The notes under the pieces: generated by a model
Seen by the model: the letters and a program-made list of their open reading frames with translations, nothing else
Databases searched by the model: none
What the model was told of the DNA's origin: nothing
In this document: in pieces, positions 6,620-7,849 of the stretch
Position numbering within the stretch: the first letter of the stretch is position 1
Layout: each line of letters starts with the position of its first letter
Assembly (NCBI GenBank): GCA_046729895.1
Contig: JBKPHP010000195.1
Span: 1 to 7,849, forward strand
Direction: 5' to 3'
Length of the DNA: 7,849 nt
From: DASXBA01 sp046729895
GTDB taxonomy: Bacteria; Actinomycetota; Thermoleophilia; Solirubrobacterales; Thermoleophilaceae
Translations under genes and position numbers: made by a program

Positions 6620-7287
6620 CCGAGGGGGCGCCGGAGCGCAGCGCCGAGCGGACGCCCCGACGGCGACGGAACGGCCGCGAGGCTCCCCTGACCGCGTCGG
6701 ACGTCCGAGCCATCGCTCGGGACCGGCTGGTCGAGTCGCGCCTGACCCCCAACGCGATATCGCTAACCGGCTTCGCGCTGAACCTGGTGGCCGCCGGTCT
6801 GATCCTCGCCGACTACTTGTTCCTGGGCGGGATCGCCTTCATCGCCGGTTCGCTGATGGACATGTTCGACGGTCGCTACTCTCGCATGTCGGGCAAGGGC
6901 ACGCCGTTCGGCGCCTTCCTCGACTCCACCCTGGACCGCATCGAGGAAGGCGTGGTGCTCGCGGCGATCGCCACCTACTTCGCGAAGAACGGTGATGCGA
7001 CCGCCGTCGCGGCCGTTGTCCTGACCGTGGTCGGCTCCTACATGGTCAGCTACACGCGCGCCCGCGCCGAGGCGCTGGGCGTCGAGTGCAAGGTGGGCGT
7101 GGCCTCACGGGCCGTGCGCGTGGTGATCCTTTCCGCCGGGCTGGTGTTCGCCAAGGGCGCTGGTCTGGGAGACTTCGAGCTGCTGGAGCCGGCCATCTAC
7201 GCGATGGCCGGCCTGACGATCTTCACCACTTTCCAGCGCGTATTACATGTGAGACGCCAGCTCGCCCGGGTAGGGCGAACGGTGTAA
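6616..7287 (+). CDS. pgsA: CDP-alcohol phosphatidyltransferase, probable phosphatidylinositol phosphate synthase
   Basis: A 223-residue membrane enzyme that should transfer a phosphatidyl group from CDP-diacylglycerol to a phosphorylated polyol. The family signature is at 82-107: D82-x2-D85-G86-x2-S89-R90-x8-G99-x3-D103-x3-D107. All four metal-binding aspartates are present, while the usual Ala before Arg is Ser. SYTRARAEALG (141-151), followed by SRAVR (164-168), resembles the SYxKARAE...ERxxR region of actinobacterial PIP synthases and archaetidylinositol phosphate synthases, with the Glu before the first Arg replaced by Ser. A charged N-terminal tail (1-24) precedes the first amphipathic region. 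The next gene being ino1 favours inositol 3-phosphate as acceptor over glycerol 3-phosphate. The GTG start overlaps the PAP2 stop (GTGA), giving translational coupling. The symbol follows mycobacterial usage for PIP synthase; a PGP synthase role is less likely but not excluded. Confidence 0.9.
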   Translation: MTEGAPERSAERTPRRRRNGREAPLTASDVRAIARDRLVESRLTPNAISLTGFALNLVAAGLILADYLFLGGIAFIAGSLMDMFDGRYSRMSGKGTPFGAFLDSTLDRIEEGVVLAAIATYFAKNGDATAVAAVVLTVVGSYMVSYTRARAEALGVECKVGVASRAVRVVILSAGLVFAKGAGLGDFELLEPAIYAMAGLTIFTTFQRVLHVRRQLARVGRTV

Positions 7288-7289
7288 CC

Positions 7290-7309
7290 GAAACCGCATC
7301 GTGGGTTTC
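7290..7309. repeat. Inverted repeat GAAACC-N8-GGTTTC in the ino1 upstream region
   Basis: Perfect 6-bp arms at 7290-7295 and 7304-7309 with an 8-base spacer, starting 3 bases after the stop of the phosphatidyltransferase gene. AACCG is also repeated directly (7286-7290 and 7292-7296). No U-run follows the right arm, so it is a poor intrinsic terminator. It could be a regulator-binding dyad in the ino1 promoter region. It is seen directly; the function is inferred. Confidence 0.4.
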
Positions 7310-7321
7310 CTAAAGCGGTGT

Positions 7322-7340
7322 CGGCCCCGCTCAGGGGCCG
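7322..7340 (+). terminator. Strong GC hairpin before ino1 (terminator or leader structure)
   Basis: CGGCCCC (7322-7328), loop GCTCA, GGGGCCG (7334-7340) forms a perfect 7-bp GC stem, followed by TTCTCAT, which is only partly U-rich. It could end transcription from the phosphatidyltransferase gene or sit in the ino1 5' leader. An alternative helix, GTCGGC (7320-7325) with GCCGAC (7348-7353), uses part of the same left arm and ends one base before the ino1 Shine-Dalgarno. Confidence 0.5.
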
Positions 7341-7354
7341 TTCTCATGCCGACC

Positions 7355-7362
7355 AGGAGGGG
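7355..7362 (+). promoter_or_regulatory. ino1 Shine-Dalgarno
   Basis: AGGAGGGG, an almost ideal ribosome binding site, ends 3 bases before the GTG at 7366 (5 bases counted from the AGGAGG core). It fixes the start of ino1 and contrasts with the genes upstream, which mostly lack such a site. Confidence 0.85.
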
Positions 7363-7365
7363 TTC

Positions 7366-7849
7366 GTGAGCGAGACGACTTCGAGCAACGGTGGCTCGCG
7401 CTACCAAACGGAGAAGGTACGCGTGGCGATCGTGGGCGTGGGCAACTGCGCCTCCTCCTTCGTGCAAGGCGTCCAGTACTACAAGGACGCGGACCCGAAG
7501 GAGAGCGTGCCGGGGCTGATGCACGTGGACCTCGGGGGCTACCACGTCCGTGACATCGAGTTCACGGCGGCCTTCGACATCGATGTCGACAAGGTCGACA
7601 AGGACCTGTCCGAGGCCATCTGGGCCGGTCAGAACAACACCGTCAAGTTCGCCGACGTGCCGGCGCTGGACGTTCCCGTGTACCGGGGGATGACCCACGA
7701 CGGGCTCGGCAGGTACCTGAAGGAGAAGATCCAGAAGGCGCCGGGTGAGACCGATGACATCGTCCAGATCCTCAAGGACACGAAGACCGACGTGGTCGTG
7801 TCCTACCTCCCGGTCGGCTCCGAGCAGGCGACCAAGTGGTACGTCGAGC
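7366..7849 (+). CDS. ino1: Inositol-3-phosphate synthase, 3' part beyond window
   Basis: Converts glucose 6-phosphate to 1D-myo-inositol 3-phosphate with NAD as internal redox cofactor; cytosolic. This is the entry step to inositol lipids and, in many actinobacteria, to mycothiol. The first 161 codons of about 360 are present. After a short Ser/Thr-rich tail, KVRVAIVGVGNCASSFVQGV (18-37) forms the NAD-binding Rossmann turn (GVGNCAS 24-30). PGLMHVDLGGYHVRDIEF (49-66), AAFDIDVDKV (68-77), the QNNTVKFADV segment (89-98) and VVSYLPVGSEQATKWY (144-159) all match the short actinobacterial/archaeal-type enzyme, such as the mycobacterial Ino1. The GTG start has a strong Shine-Dalgarno. It lies 78 bp after the phosphatidyltransferase gene on the same strand and supplies that enzyme's likely substrate. 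Two dyads in the gap suggest its own regulation. Confidence 0.97.
   Translation, partial: MSETTSSNGGSRYQTEKVRVAIVGVGNCASSFVQGVQYYKDADPKESVPGLMHVDLGGYHVRDIEFTAAFDIDVDKVDKDLSEAIWAGQNNTVKFADVPALDVPVYRGMTHDGLGRYLKEKIQKAPGETDDIVQILKDTKTDVVVSYLPVGSEQATKWYVE

Overview
The window is GC-rich DNA (roughly 70% by eye) and is almost fully coding. It carries parts or all of eight genes. The strong third-position GC bias, frequent GTG starts, several gene starts with no Shine-Dalgarno sequence but a TANNNT-type -10 hexamer a few bases upstream, and an actinobacterial-type inositol-3-phosphate synthase all point to an Actinomycetota genome. I would guess a deep lineage such as Thermoleophilia (Solirubrobacterales/Gaiellales-like). 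That placement is inference from style, not from a marker gene. I see no mobile element, CRISPR array, tRNA or rRNA.

Layout. The left part (1-3187) reads on the minus strand. It holds the first 480 codons of dnaK, cut by the window edge, then about 150 bp of leader and intergenic DNA, then an EamA/DMT family transporter whose GTG overlaps the stop of an endonuclease III gene (nth). At about 3188-3223 transcription diverges. The right part (3224-7849) reads on the plus strand: an alpha/beta hydrolase with an Asp nucleophile (epoxide hydrolase/haloalkane dehalogenase-like), a large polytopic membrane protein with a C-terminal soluble domain (GT-C-like, unassigned), an AUR1-like PAP2 membrane phosphatase/phosphotransferase, a CDP-alcohol phosphatidyltransferase whose start overlaps the PAP2 stop, and after a 78-bp gap the 5' part of inositol-3-phosphate synthase (ino1).

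How the genes fit together. The last three genes read as an inositol-phospholipid module. Ino1 would make inositol 3-phosphate from glucose 6-phosphate. The CDP-alcohol phosphatidyltransferase would join it to CDP-diacylglycerol to give phosphatidylinositol phosphate (PIP). The translationally coupled PAP2 protein is a natural candidate for the next step, either PIP dephosphorylation or phosphoinositol transfer to another lipid. The membrane protein just upstream could glycosylate such a lipid, but that is speculation.

The points most worth checking are this lipid module, the repeated TANNNT-N6-8-GTG leaderless layout, the two dyads in the ino1 leader, and a DnaK that carries the roughly 21-residue insert absent from mycobacterial DnaK.
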